Assembly: GCF_045679555.1 (NCBI RefSeq)
Contig: NC_092090.1
Coordinates: 35,045,487 to 35,109,486 of the forward strand
Direction of reading: 5' to 3'
DNA from: Salvelinus alpinus
Taxonomy: Eukaryota > Chordata > Actinopteri > Salmoniformes > Salmonidae
Length of the DNA: 64,000 bases
Shown: positions 1 to 52,555 of the stretch, piece after piece
Numbering within the stretch: the stretch's first letter is position 1
Layout of the letters: every line of letters begins with the position of its first letter
The notes under the pieces: model-generated
Database searches by the model: none
What the model was told of the DNA's origin: nothing
The model's input: the letters and a program-made list of their open reading frames with translations, nothing else
Made by a program: the position numbers and the translations under genes

Positions 1-1799
1 TTCTCTAGTCCCATGAGGATAAATCCAAAAGCCACATTTGAGACCAGAGGACTGTTGCTAAGTTCATTTTTCAGTCTGGTAAGCCATTGTTGTCTACTAT
101 CCATACTAAATAGACCAAGGAATGAGAGTAGTAGAGGTAAAAAGCCCAACAGAGGGTGTACCGTTGTGAACACATTGGCAACAGTTAAGTGATGCGTGAT
201 TAACAGTTCTAGGGGTACGTTTTTCCCTCGGACAAAATGCCACACTTCTTCTCTCATTGGTTTTGAACAAAGGAGGGTGTGTCATCGTCACTGACCTTTC
301 CCCAGCTGATTGGCTGGTGGGGGGTTTCAGGTGGGGTTAGATTTTAAACGTACTCTTCCACAGATAAACTAGAGGGAGGAGAGTAAAGTGGAGGGAAGTC
401 CAGTTTGTTCTGCTATTGGGTGAGAAGACCAGCCATTTACAATACTTCCTCTAGCACACAAATACTCACAGTGCAATGGCCGGTGGATACTGTAGTGCGG
501 CAGCAGTTGGTAGCAACTTTGGAATCAATTTCTCAGATACATTTAGCCACAGAATCAGTATTTGGACAGTACTACTTAAACAGTGTATGGATATTGCGTG
601 TGTACTGTATACACACTGACTGAATGGGTTGCCATAGTCTGGCCTTTCATTTAGTATAGTGTGTTTTCCACTTGTTTCCAAAAAACATGAATATATACCC
701 ATTAAGTATATTGATTTCCCCACTGCTAATGTTCACACAACACAATTTACCCAGTATGATTCAGTTGAATTCTGGCTTCTATAATGAACCACCAGATGTC
801 ACCCATGTAACACCACTACACAGCTCTAGAATACAGGGATTTATGGGAGGCCATGTTAGTTAGGGTCTGTCTGATTGATACACAGTCCAGTCCAGTCCAG
901 TAACCTGGATTCACTGTATCCTGGGTTATGTCTTCCGGTGAAATTAGCTGATATGTGTGGTTCATGGCAGGGTTGTTACCACCCAGTGACCTGTTTCCTA
1001 TGTATTTACAGTATTATGATGGGGCATGGCATTTGCGAAGATTAAACCACAGCCTATAATTACATACCCTCAGGCAGGTGGCGCATTGATGATTTACCTG
1101 AATTCCTTGCGATTATAGCAATTATCAGTGTCTCTATAATTGTCATTGGTCAAGAGGTCTACTTTGAGATAAACCACCTGAAGTGGCCACTTTCTTTCTC
1201 TTTGTGTGCGTGTGTGTTTGCGCGCTCGCGTCTGTGGATGTGCATCTTGGATCAAGCTTTCCTGCGCCACATTTCGATGCTAAAAATCCATATGTCAATG
1301 GACTGTCCGTCAATAAAAACGATTGACTTAATAAATGTGCAATGGAAATCAAATTGATGTAGGCAATAATTCATGCATGTTCGGAATGATTGTTTGTAAA
1401 ATGTACACCTTTATTTTGGGCACCAAAGGTCCTCGTTTCTATGAGCGCCAATGCGCATCGGTCTGCGCATCTCTGATCCTTCAGAACTACAACCCTGGAC
1501 GCTCTCACTGACATCGAAAGACCTCTTCCGCAATCCGATGAAGGAGGCTCCGTTTATGGCCCTACTACATCGGCATCCCTGACGGAGCTATCGGCCTGTC
1601 CCGGACCATTCCTTGCTGCCTTCATTTCGTTATTTTCCGGAGGACTTTACTTTTATAGCCTTCGTAGATCATTCTAAAGAACTCCGCATCCACTCTGCTA
1701 TGCACCTTTAGACCAGATCTCTAATTCCCGCGATCAATATCTCATCTCCCACAATCGCTTTATCTAGTCCCTGCCTGGTCCTCTCACCGAACCCCAAGA
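1..1799. promoter_or_regulatory. nptn: Upstream region and probable 5'UTR of nptn
   Basis: No protein-coding exon is recognisable here; the small open frames have no family resemblance and no splice context. The last roughly 350 bases before the start codon at 1800 are richer in CpG and contain TGCGCAT-type motifs near 1450-1470 that resemble NRF1 half sites, so the transcription start probably lies there. No clear TATA box is seen. A short CCAGT iteration lies at about 880-900. The promoter role is inferred from position only. Confidence 0.4.
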
Positions 1800-43178
<41,379 letters not shown>

Positions 43179-43185
<7 letters not shown>

Positions 43186-43477
43186 GAAGCTACTCGTTGC
43201 AGTAAGTATTCCAGCCTTTATAAAATGAGAAGCTACTCGTTGTAGTGAGTATTCCGGCCTTTATAAAATGAGAAGCTACTCGTAGTGAGTATTCCGGCCT
43301 TTATAGAAATGAGAAGCTACTCGTTGTAGTGAGTATTCCGGCCTTTATAAAACGAGAAGCTACTCGTTGTATTGAGTATTCCGGCCTTTATAAAATGAGA
43401 AGCTACTCGTTGTAGTGAGTATTCCAGCCTTCATAAAATGAGAAGCTACTCGTTGCAGTGAGTATTCTGGCCTTTAG
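43179..43477. repeat. 43-bp minisatellite beginning at the nptn stop codon
   Basis: Seven units of about 43 bp (one 40, one 44) start at AAAATGAGAAGCTACTCGTT. The first unit contains the last Lys codon and the TGA stop of nptn. Each unit also carries GTAAGTATT or GTGAGTATT after TTGCA/TTGTA, a good match to a 5' splice site (unit 5 has lost it). The array looks like a tandem expansion of an exon end plus its donor. Confidence 0.92.
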
Positions 43478-43591
43478 AAAAAGGAATCTGAGGCATATGG
43501 AAGTCAACAGGTAACTAAGTGATATACTGTAGGAATGTGATAATGTGCACAGGGTATACTAATTCCTTCCTCCCCCCGATTTTCATTAACA

Positions 43592-44235
43592 GATGACTAA
43601 CTGCATATCTTGACCATATGAAGGTATCTGAGGAGGGAGCTCCAGGCAATTTTTAATGAAGCATATCTCATCTCTCTCTTATGAGAAAAAACAATAACAG
43701 CGTAACACTGGCAGAAAAGAACAAGATGGCTGTCTTAAGCATGCCTTATTCAGTCTTACATGAACAGTCCTGGACGGAGAGATGACTAATTCCATCACGA
43801 AAGGTGTGCACATCTTTTTTTGTGTGCTGTTTGATGTCTCTTTTATTCATTTTATCATGTCCTCCAACCAGAGGTGATCCTTTTTGTATTACATATCATG
43901 TAAAACGCATGCAAATTATTACGCAATAGGATGCCCAGAATAGACTTTGTTGTTTTCCCTCATGTCTGTGTGGCTATTTTGCGTCCAAAGCAATTATGTT
44001 TTTTTATGAAATTGTCCTGAACTGAAAAATACTGTTATATTCTTAAATAACTTTGTACAGCTGATTCATTGTCATTAAACTATGTTTGATTTAGTGAAAG
44101 GAAAGTCCACTCTTAACAGCCATTATAGTGAAAATGTGATGCAAGGGATTCGATGTCTGGCAGTATTTACTTGAAAATGATTATATGAAAATTACTACTA
44201 TATCTATCTAGTTATAAATAAAATGTGTTTATTTT
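43592..44235 (+). other. nptn: Probable nptn 3'UTR terminal exon
   Basis: A pyrimidine-rich tract followed by TTTTCATTAACAG ends at 43591 and would be a good acceptor for the donor at 43202. The sequence after it is AT-rich, free of recognised repeats, and ends with AATAAA at 44217-44222. It would be the terminal 3'UTR exon; if the intron is not used, the 3'UTR simply runs from 43186. Inference from position and signals. Confidence 0.5.
44217..44222 (+). terminator. nptn: Poly(A) signal AATAAA, candidate for nptn
   Basis: AATAAA is followed by a GT/T-rich stretch (TGTGTTTATTTTTATTTTTC), the expected layout of a cleavage site. It lies about 1.03 kb after the stop. Confidence 0.55.
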
Positions 44236-44886
44236 TATTTTTCAGAGTAACTTAGGATGTCTTGTATATGTTGAGGTACGAGTGTTCAAACAATAGCAAA
44301 TACCGTATGTAAAGAAAAAAAAATACATTTTATATTTCCCAACTTAATTCATTCATTTTTATGAAATTGTACAGCATGGCTATTATCCTATGCAATATGT
44401 ATTCATATATAGATATATTGGGGGCAGTTTGTTTTTCTCAGTGAAGCTTTAATATTGTGGGATCACTTGGAAGCTGGTATAGCAAAAATGCACTGCTGTA
44501 GCTGCATGACTCCTGTCCTATAAATACAGTGTATCCATGTGTATTGCAGTGCAAATGGACCTACATTAGGGTGGGAATGGAAGGAGCTACGGTATCTCTA
44601 GCCACGATAAAACATCAGACCAATAACATACGAGACCAATACATTTTTGAAAATAAAAGGCTCCAAAATACATTTAGTTTGTTTGCCTCGAAAATCCTTT
44701 CTAGAAATCACAACATTTGTCCTGCTATAAATATCCTCCTACAACACAATGGTCACTATGTTCCAGCACACATTTACACAATCAGCAGCATGAAGAACAA
44801 CACATCCCCCAACTCTTCCACAACCCACATGTGTAGTGAGTTGACCTGTCTCCCTCTGGCTGTTCGTGTTGATGAGCTTCAGCTCC

Positions 44887-45051
44887 TCAGTCCTGGAGCA
44901 CTCTCTTCAGCTCCCCTTCCATTTCCTCCACCAAGGCAGGGAAGCTGGGGTCCAAGAGACACAGGCGGAGGAAGGGCTCCAGCTCCCCACGGAACAGATC
45001 ACTGTGGCGGTACACCAGGGGCAAGGACAGACCATGCTCGCCCAGGAAGTG
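44887..45051 (-). CDS. rec114: rec114 exon 6
   Basis: Fifty-four codons plus TGA: HFLGEHGLSLPLVYRHSDL, then GELEPFLRLCLLDPSFPALV and EEMEGELKRVLQD. The LCLLDPSFP motif is nearly invariant and lies in the region that binds MEI4. Acceptor ttcctcag. A minus-strand ATTAAA at about 44448 could be its poly(A) signal. Confidence 0.92.
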   Translation of the reverse strand, partial: HFLGEHGLSLPLVYRHSDLFRGELEPFLRLCLLDPSFPALVEEMEGELKRVLQD

Positions 45052-48000
45052 CTGAGGAAAAATAAAGATAGACCAGGGATCTGATCATTTGTTTGTATAG
45101 ACATAAAGCCATGATATCGGCTAACTATAATCTCCCAAGTCAATTAAGTGTTAATTATTCCATTGGCCTACTCTACACTTCAGTAGTGGCGGGGAATAAC
45201 TACAACCCCATGAAGTGTATATTACATTCAAGCTCAGTGGGTGAGAGCAGTAACTACCACTTATTCAGCTTGCGCGATTGTCAAAATCCATCAAGTGATC
45301 ATTACATGAATCATCACCCTCAGCATTCATCAGTCATCTATCTAATCATTGTGTTGTGTCAGTACCAACTTACCTGGGTAAGACGTTTGATGGATAAAGA
45401 GCCCTGGACGACCTCAGGTTCAGTAGCCATAGCCTCCCCAGCACTCGCCTGATGACAAGGTTAAAAGAGATGATATTAATGCCACAGGACTTTACAGGGC
45501 AACACACCAAGGGAGGTTAAGCTGCATCATAGCTGCATCCTTTATTGAATGATTTCCCTCAGTCATCATGGCTCATTCATCCTCACTGAGAGCTTTTTCA
45601 AATGTGTGTGATGGTGTTTATTGTTGGTTTAATTTCTCCCCCTTCTGTGTGGGGAGGTTAAGGATTAACATATCGCACATTGTCATTGATTCATACATAA
45701 AATCCATATTAACCTAGTTGGTTCCAGGGCCGTTCAGTATTAAACAAGCTATATTGTTTTCATGCTTGTAAATAGCACCATCTAGTGGGTGATTCTTACT
45801 GTAACAACAGCAACTTTAGTGCCTCAAATATAGCTTGCCTCATACATTGTGAGGAATAACATTCTTAAAATAAGAATAGCAACAAAGGTGAAAAAAATTG
45901 ATGCAATGCACTCATTTCAATTAGTTAATGTATTGCAGGAGCTGTTACAATTCAGATGTTCCAAAATACGCTTTCATGATGCAATACGTAGCTACATGTT
46001 TTCAGTGTGTATGTGTTGTTGAGTACCTGTTGATCCTGTGCAGTGGTCTTGGTAGGGGGCTGATTGGATGTTGGGGGGCAGCTGAGTGGTGGTGGTGGCC
46101 CTCCCTGTGTGGTAACAGGCAGGTACTCCTTCAGTCTGAGTACTGCACTGCCACACTCCTCCAGGGCCTCAGCCCTGCTGCCACTGAACTGCATCCTGAT
46201 CAAACGGCTTTCCCCCTGCACATACACAGCATTGTTTCGTGTGAGAGCTGGCCTATATCTGCTCCTCGCCGCTACTGAGTCAATTTTGACCAGCAGACTA
46301 CAAGCTTGGCACAGCACTTACAATTCATCACAGTGGCACTTACCTACAACACTTATTTAGCCTACATATCACTCACAAGCCAGGCCCTTGGCAGAACATG
46401 GGCAGAAAAGCACTGCTCGCAGCCAGCTAGTTGTGCCAAGACTGTTAAAATGCATCGTGTCAGGCCTCAGATCCCCTTAATTCAGGCCATTTAATGACCA
46501 ATTACACTATTGTCTCAGCACAGCCACCCCTGCCAAACATTATCTCTGCCACACTCATGTCAATGTGAAATCTGGCTATGGTAAATAAAGCTACCACTAT
46601 ACAAATTGCTGAGGAAATTACCTTCTGTAAAATTCCGGTGTTGCCTTGTAGGTAACATTAGCCTACATTTCATATAAAACCAGGTGCTAGAATAATAATA
46701 CAAGTTGGTATGTATACTCTTGTATACTGTACGACTGACTGTAGCTTCTATTTAAAAATGGTGTTGTTTCTAAAAGCAAATAAAGGCTTTCGCAACCCAC
46801 CTTAACAGTCAGACGGAACAGCAGGGTATCTGATTTCTGCTGAACTTTGAGGAAGCTTGGAGCATCAAGCAAGGAAAACCCATCCTGAAAGGCAGTAACA
46901 CAACAATCAGACAGACTAACAATGGTAAACAAACAAGAGTCAAAAGTCATAGTAGTAAAACCAAAGTCATATTGGATAGGGCACACAGCTAATCCTCATG
47001 TCTTCAATGAGCCAGACAAGTCCATTTAATAGTATCAGACGGAGCATGCAGCAATCACAGCTCTACTTTTGGTTAGCAGGAGCAATCTCAAATGATCTGA
47101 AATGACATAAGCGCGCCTGCAGGGGGCTCTATTGACTCAGAAACCCATCCAGACCCTGTGACCAGCAGCATGCCATCAGTATGTATTTGGAAAGATTAAC
47201 TTCCATTTCTTTCTCAAACAACCAGCTGTTGGAGGCTGAATGTTGTTGTACTAAATATCATCTTTGAGAGTCATAAGCTGTGTTCAAATTCTCATACTAA
47301 CCACACTAACCATACTATTTGTGACGTGATTTGAGTACATAGTATGCTTATTGGTCATAGTATGGATATAGTTAGCATGCCAAAAGTTGTCGTACTAAAT
47401 TTGGACAAAATACAAAGTATACATGCAGTGGACACTATTTCCGTGCTATTAGGGCCCATAATGCAATTCTTCCAAAAATGGGCTTAGCTTCACAACGTTT
47501 TCAGTTTGTAGAAAATTGCGGAAAATATGCAGCAGAAGTCTGACGAAAGTGGATACAAATTATTTATTGGTTTAACTAATTATGAAACATTTAAAGAAAA
47601 TGTTGAGTAATGTAATAAAGTATTGACTTTTCAAATAAGTTTGTTGTGACAATTTGTTAGCTACGTTATCCTTATGAACAGCATAGCATTACAGCAGTAG
47701 GTATGTTAGCTAGCTAACGTTACCGAACGTTAGCTGGCTACTAATACATCGAACTTGCCAGGCAGAATTATTAACTATCTGCTATCTAACTAACTACCCA
47801 ACGTTTATTGACTTGATTATTCACATAATTCTTAGCTAAGTGGTATGAACATTGTTCATTCTGACTATCTACTTCGATTTCAGAGCAGTCTCGCGCAGAA
47901 TAACTGATGACTTTATATTCAACACCCGTTGAATATGGCCGGTGTCAGTAAACGTCGGCAAAAAATGCGTAAATAAATTGTTGCCAGCAGGACAGTTACA

Positions 48001-50407
48001 GCATAACCAGCTCTGCTAGGGCAAGCAAAATGGTCAGAGTGAGGTGTTCTCTCAGTCTCATTTGTGTCTGGAAGTAGCTAGCCAACGTTAGCTTGGGTGC
48101 TTGACTGCCGTTGAATGCTCAGATCAACCATACTTCTCGGCCAGAGCATCCCGTGTGCGCTCTGAACGCTCCGAATTTATGAATGGACAATCTGACAACG
48201 CTCTGGATTTACGAACGCCTACAGCGCACTCTGCCACTCCAGATTGAATTTACGAACAGAATCAAAATCATAAAATGTTTAGCTAGTTATTTGTTATGCC
48301 AGTGGTTCCCAAACTTTTTATAGTCCCGTATCCCTTCAAACATTCAACATCCAGCTGTGTACCCCCTCTAGCACCAGGGTCAGCACACTCTCAAATGTTG
48401 TTTTTTGCAATCATTGTAAACCTGCCACATACATACTATACGATACATTTATTAAACATAAGAATGAGTGTGAGTTTTTGTCACAACCTGGGTCGTGGGA
48501 AGTGACAAAGAGCTCTTATAGGACCAGGGCACAATAATATAATAATAATAATCAATAATTTTGCTCTTCATTTAACCATCTTACATATAAAACCTTATTT
48601 GTTCAACGAAAATTGTGAATAACTCACCACAGGTTAATGAGAAGGGTGTGCTTGAAAGGATACACATAACTCTGCAAAGTTGGCTTGTATTAGAGAGTCT
48701 CCTTCTTCAATCATTTTCCACACACAGCCTGTGCCTGTATTTAGTTTTCATGCTAGTGAGGGCCGAGAATCCACTCTCACATAGGTGCGCAGTTGCAAAG
48801 GACAGTGTCTTAACAGCGCAGTTGTGAAGTTGGAAGTTTACATACACCTTAGCCAAATACATTTAAATTCAGTTTTTCACAATTCCTGACATTTAATCCT
48901 AGTAAGAATTCCCTGTCTTAGGTCAGTTAGGATCACCACTTTACTTTAAGAATGTGAAATGTCAGAATAATAGTAGAGAGAATGATTTATTTCAGCTTTT
49001 ATTTCTTTCATCATATTCCCAGTGGGTCAGAAGTTTACATACACTCAATTAGTATTTGGTAGCATCGTCTTTAAATTGTTTAACTTGGGTCAAACGTTCC
49101 AGGTAGCCTTCCACAAGCTTCCCACAATAAGTTTGCCTGAGTTAGAAGGCATACTTGTTAATAAAAAATAAGTGTACAAAACATTAACACCTTCCTAACA
49201 TTGAGTTGCACCCCCTTTTGGCCTCAGAACAGCCTCAATTCTTCGGGTCATGGACTCTACAAGGTATTGAAAGCATTCCACAGGGATCCTGGCCCATGTT
49301 GACACCAATGCTTCCCACAGTTGTCAAATTGGCTGGTTGTCCTTTGGGTGGTGGATCAATCTTGATACACATGGGAAACTATTGAGTGTGAAAAACCCAA
49401 CAGCGTTGCAGTTCTTGACACACTAAAAAACTGGTGCACCTGGCATCTACTACCATACCCTGTTCAAAGACACTGCAATCTTTTGTCGTGCCCATTCACC
49501 CTCTGAATGGCCCACATACACAATCAATGTTTAAGGTTTAAAAATCCTTCTTTAAATTGTCTCTTCCGCTTTATCTACACTGATTGAAGTGGATTTAACA
49601 AGTGGCATCAGTAAGTGTTAATAGCTTTCAACTGGATTCACCTGGTCAGTGTGTCATGGAAAGAGCAGGTGTTCCTAATGTTTTGTACAGTCAGTGTAAT
49701 TTAGGCCAACAATGAGTGCAGGTTGGACAATAACAGTTATTATATGTCTATTGAGTGTACATTTGGCAGTAACTTGGTATATAATAATCAATTATTGAAT
49801 ATATTGGGGGATATTTTATTTTATCATATTTGGATACATTGTTACTTGGCCTAGAGATGTGCATGCATGCATGAAATGTGCGAGTCCAGATAAAAGACAG
49901 TAAAAACTAGATCCAGATCCATCCAGGAATGACTTGACTTTAGGACATCAAAGGGCATATAAAGTCTAGTAGCTAGACCTCAACTCACTTACCAGAAGAT
50001 CGTGACCTTGGGACACCAACATATGACCGGATTCCACAATGGTGAGCACCAATTCACCCGCGCTTTCACTGTGCTCAAACATCTAGAGAAGTTTCAGGAC
50101 ACATTTTTCAACATCACATCTGAGGCAAGATCCATAATGTAAAGTGTAGACCTATAACTCTTTGATTTGCTAATGTAGTAAACTAGCCTATATTTGTAAA
50201 CAATGTTTGGTTAGCCTAGCTAGCAAGTGGCATTATGTAGCTAACTTTGGCTAGCGTTATCTCCTATAAAAACAGACGTTGTAGGACAAAATTCACGACT
50301 AGACAACTCCATGTCACCTTCCATGGATTACCCCCGTCTTCTTTGGTCCCAGGCAAAAAACGTCCAAAACGTTTCAACCTCCATATAGATTTATGTACAG
50401 TTGTCAT
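44887..50407 (-). CDS. rec114: REC114 meiotic recombination protein, complete gene of 6 exons
   Basis: The minus-strand coding segments, 5' to 3', are 50407-50318, 50082-49993, 46884-46801, 46215-46027, 45448-45374 and 45051-44887. Each is a whole number of codons, so all junctions are phase 0; the total is 230 residues plus stop (mammalian REC114 is about 260). N-terminal segments WRLKRFGRFLPG, ELVLTIVESGHMLVSQG, SDTLLFRLTVK and RLIRMQFSGSRAEALEEC form the PH-like domain. A variable Pro/Gln-rich linker follows, then the C-terminal helix region RLCLLDPSFPALVEEMEGEL, which in the family binds MEI4. REC114 with MEI4 and IHO1 promotes SPO11 double-strand breaks in meiosis. All junctions have GT/AG. 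It is tail-to-tail with nptn and head-to-head with hcn4, as in mammals. Confidence 0.92.
45374..45448 (-). CDS. rec114: rec114 exon 5
   Basis: Twenty-five codons, ASAGEAMATEPEVVQGSL then SIKRLTQ, between gtcatcag and gtaagt. Least conserved exon; assigned by phase, splice sites and position. Confidence 0.82.
46027..46215 (-). CDS. rec114: rec114 exon 4
   Basis: Sixty-three codons: GESRLIRMQFSGSRAEALEE, the end of the PH-like domain, then a low-complexity linker rich in Pro, Thr and Gln ending AQDQQ. Acceptor tgtgcag, donor gtactc (weak). Confidence 0.9.
46801..46884 (-). CDS. rec114: rec114 exon 3
   Basis: Twenty-eight codons from DGFSLLDAPSFLKVQQ to SDTLLFRLTVK; continues the PH-like domain. 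Acceptor ctttcag, donor gtgggt. Confidence 0.9.
47279..48265 (-). repeat. Dispersed repeat R, copy B (inverse of copy A)
   Basis: About 1 kb beginning GCTGTGTTCAAATTCTCATA and ending near GAATTTACGAACAG. Its reverse complement matches 33885-34410 and 37694-37860. It is uninterrupted here and shows that copy A was split by the LINE. Probably a non-autonomous DNA element; no transposase is seen. Confidence 0.75.
48300..48818. mobile_element. hAT-like element fragment
   Basis: Starts CAGTGGTTCCCAAACTTTTT, a hAT terminal repeat related to that at 24971, and continues into an end region. It is cut at 48819 by a Tc1 insertion and the rest is not present beyond it. Confidence 0.75.
48819..49168 (+). 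mobile_element. Tc1-like end of the Sleeping Beauty type
   Basis: Begins CAGTTGTGAAGTTGGAAGTT, close to the salmonid terminal repeat from which Sleeping Beauty was derived, with an internal direct-repeat copy (GTCAGAAGTTTACATACACT at about 49026-49045). Only about 350 bp remain; it is truncated where the next element starts. Confidence 0.85.
49169..49697 (-). mobile_element. Tc1-like DNA transposon remnant, non-autonomous
   Basis: Same family as 3873-4374: AAGTGTACAAAACATTAACA at the left, and the inverse CCTAATGTTTTGTACAGTCA at the right. Internal similarity to the first copy is clear throughout. Confidence 0.85.
49993..50082 (-). CDS. rec114: rec114 exon 2
   Basis: Thirty codons reading MFEHSESAGELVLTIVESGH and MLVSQGHDLL, matching the mammalian VFESNEDSGYLVLTIVVSGH type sequence. 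Acceptor ttctctag, donor gtaagt. Confidence 0.9.
50318..50407 (-). CDS. rec114: rec114 exon 1
   Basis: Thirty codons: MTTVHKSIWRLKRFGRFLPG then TKEDGGNPWK, followed by the donor gtgaca. LKRFGRF corresponds to the LVRYGRF of mammalian REC114 and the exon ends in Trp-Lys where mammals have Trp-Glu. The ATG is the first in frame that precedes the conserved core. Confidence 0.88.
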
Positions 50408-50547
50408 TTGTAAAAAATAAAATATTTAAGAAGTATAAGAAGAGCTAACGCTAGCTAGTTAGCCACGTTTGTTTTGCTTGATGAGCGCGGGAATATCAGA
50501 AATTCGCGAACTCATGAGTCACGCATGTAGATTGTGTTTCTGTGTGC

Positions 50548-50557
50548 GCGCATGCGC
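50548..50557. promoter_or_regulatory. NRF1-like palindrome upstream of rec114
   Basis: GCGCATGCGC matches the NRF1 core consensus. It lies 141 bp upstream of the rec114 start codon in a CpG-containing stretch, a typical position for a TATA-less promoter element. The function is inferred. Confidence 0.5.
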
Positions 50558-51082
50558 TGGGTTCTGTCTGGAGATGCTAGAAGTGCGCCTTTTTTTGTGT
50601 TAGCCCAGCACATTAGTTACACCTACTCAACTCTAACCTAATCCCCAAACTCAATTGCTAAATTTTTTGATTTACTTAGTGATGTGTTGGTGGTGCTGGA
50701 TTAGAATAGTGACCACGTTTAAGTGCGCAAGGTATTCATAGCTCACATACAGCGTAAAGTCTTGGATAAAGTGTTTACATGCACCTTTGATATCCCGCTC
50801 ACGAGTATCCCTATATTCACGAATAAACAGAATATTCCTCATTTAAATTTATATGGAATAGTAACTGAAATATGGACACTGACTGTAGGCAAATAACCCC
50901 TCGCAAATATAATATTAACTCATGCTGAATTATGCAGTTCTTGCAGATACAACAAATGTTAATTTTGTCTCAGGAACAGAAGTGGAGAAATATGATGTCA
51001 GCCTTTTCTTTCAGCCTTTCTTGAGAAAATATGAATGAGTATGTCATGTAATGTGTAATGTGTTATGCAAGCAGTATTTCAC

Positions 51083-52555
51083 CAGTGGTGGTTGCTGATG
51101 TTTAAGATGAGGGAGGACGATACTTTTTTTAATGAGCATGGCCTTATTTCTATTACAGCATACTGGATGACTATAATTCATATTCCATTCACCCAGCTCA
51201 ATGTAACATCGATAGGTTTAGGCTACTACATGATCCTCAAAATTTCCCAATACCCATCATGAGGTTGCTAAAACCTAGCCTATGAATAAAAGTTTGCAAC
51301 GTAGGTGCACAGGTCGAGAGAAAAATGTGAGTAATCGAAGTGACAGTGACCGCCTTGCACACTCTTGCCTGCATCTAGCTGATATAGGGTGTAATCATTA
51401 GTCCACCAGTTGGAAACGAGAGATTCTATTGGACAAATTCAGGTATATTTATCCCTGTTTCGTTCTGTTTGCTTCTGTTTAAGTTTTTCAATAGAATCGG
51501 GAGAATGAATACCCCCTTGATCACGTACAAACACAGTTCACTTTCATAGCAGCCACATACAAACAGCATGAACATTTTGATCGTTGTATAATTCCTTCTC
51601 ACATCTACATGCTCTCCTCCTCCCACCTGTTCAGTTCGCTTGTGGATGACAGTGCACAGCACATCAGCTGTCTGTGACCAGGTGAAAAATATTTCCAAAC
51701 CTTCCTATCATAACTGCTGACTGCTACACACAGCCTACATTTTTGTCACCATATTAGCTAACAACGTTAGTAATGTCATAGTCAATGTAGCTACTAGAAC
51801 TAACTCATTAATAAACCCGCTACAATTATGGAGTACAGTGAACAGTCAGCAAGTAGTTACACCCAGTAGAAATCATTTAATAAAACCAAAAGCTTACCTT
51901 TACTTGGAAGAGTTCCAGTGTTGGATAGCCATAGCCAGCTAGCTAACATAGCATCCCTCTGTTTGGTGCCTGGTGTTTTAGTAGGCTAAACTAGCTAGCT
52001 AAATGACAGTGAAAGTTTTTAAAAAAGACATCTAATTTTAGTTCTCTCTCTCTCGCTCTCTCTTGATTTTCCTTCATTGTTAAAGAAATGAATTTGTTCA
52101 AAACTGTTTAACTATTGTCTTTCTCTCTTTGAGTCAACTACTCACCACGCAATGCAGTGCTAGCTAGCTTATGCTTTTAGTACTAGATTCATTCTCTGAT
52201 CCTTTGATGCTGCAAGAACTCTGATAGGTTGGAGGACGTCCTCCAGAAGTTGTCATAATTGCTGTGTAAGTCTATGGAAGGGGGTGAGAACCATGAGCCT
52301 CCTTGGTTTTGTATTGAAGTCAATGTACCTAGAGGAGGACGGAAACTGGTGGTGCTAACCTACAGAGTGCTGTTGAGGCTACTGTAGACCTTCATTGCAA
52401 AACAGTTTGTTTTAATAAATTATTTGGTGATGTGAATATATTTTGTATAGGCCTAGTTTTATCTAAAAAGGGTAACTTTTTAAATGTTTCACTATTTTTA
52501 TTTTTATGAAATTCACTGAGGATGGTTCTCCCCTTCCTCTGAGGAGCCTCCGCTG
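51083..52555. mobile_element. 1.5-kb non-autonomous DNA-transposon-like repeat
   Basis: The left end CAGTGGTGGTTGCTGATG and the inverted right end CAGCGGAGGCTCCTCAGAGG are imperfect inverted repeats. Outside them the bases tatttcac and attttcaa are a weak 8-bp match, hAT-like. No transposase is recognised. The inner sequence resembles a dispersed salmonid repeat. Confidence 0.6.

Larger units (their letters stand above)
46885..49992 (-). other. rec114 intron 2
   Basis: The 3.1-kb intron is mostly repeats: repeat R copy B, a hAT fragment, a Tc1 end of the Sleeping Beauty type and another Tc1-like remnant. No further exon is seen. Confidence 0.8.

Noticed and set aside
405-623. 72-residue frame in the upstream region
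   Set aside because: No recognisable domain, no splice signals and no codon bias.
48296-48827. Two small plus-strand frames in rec114 intron 2
   Set aside because: They lie in the end region of a hAT element and are repeat-derived.
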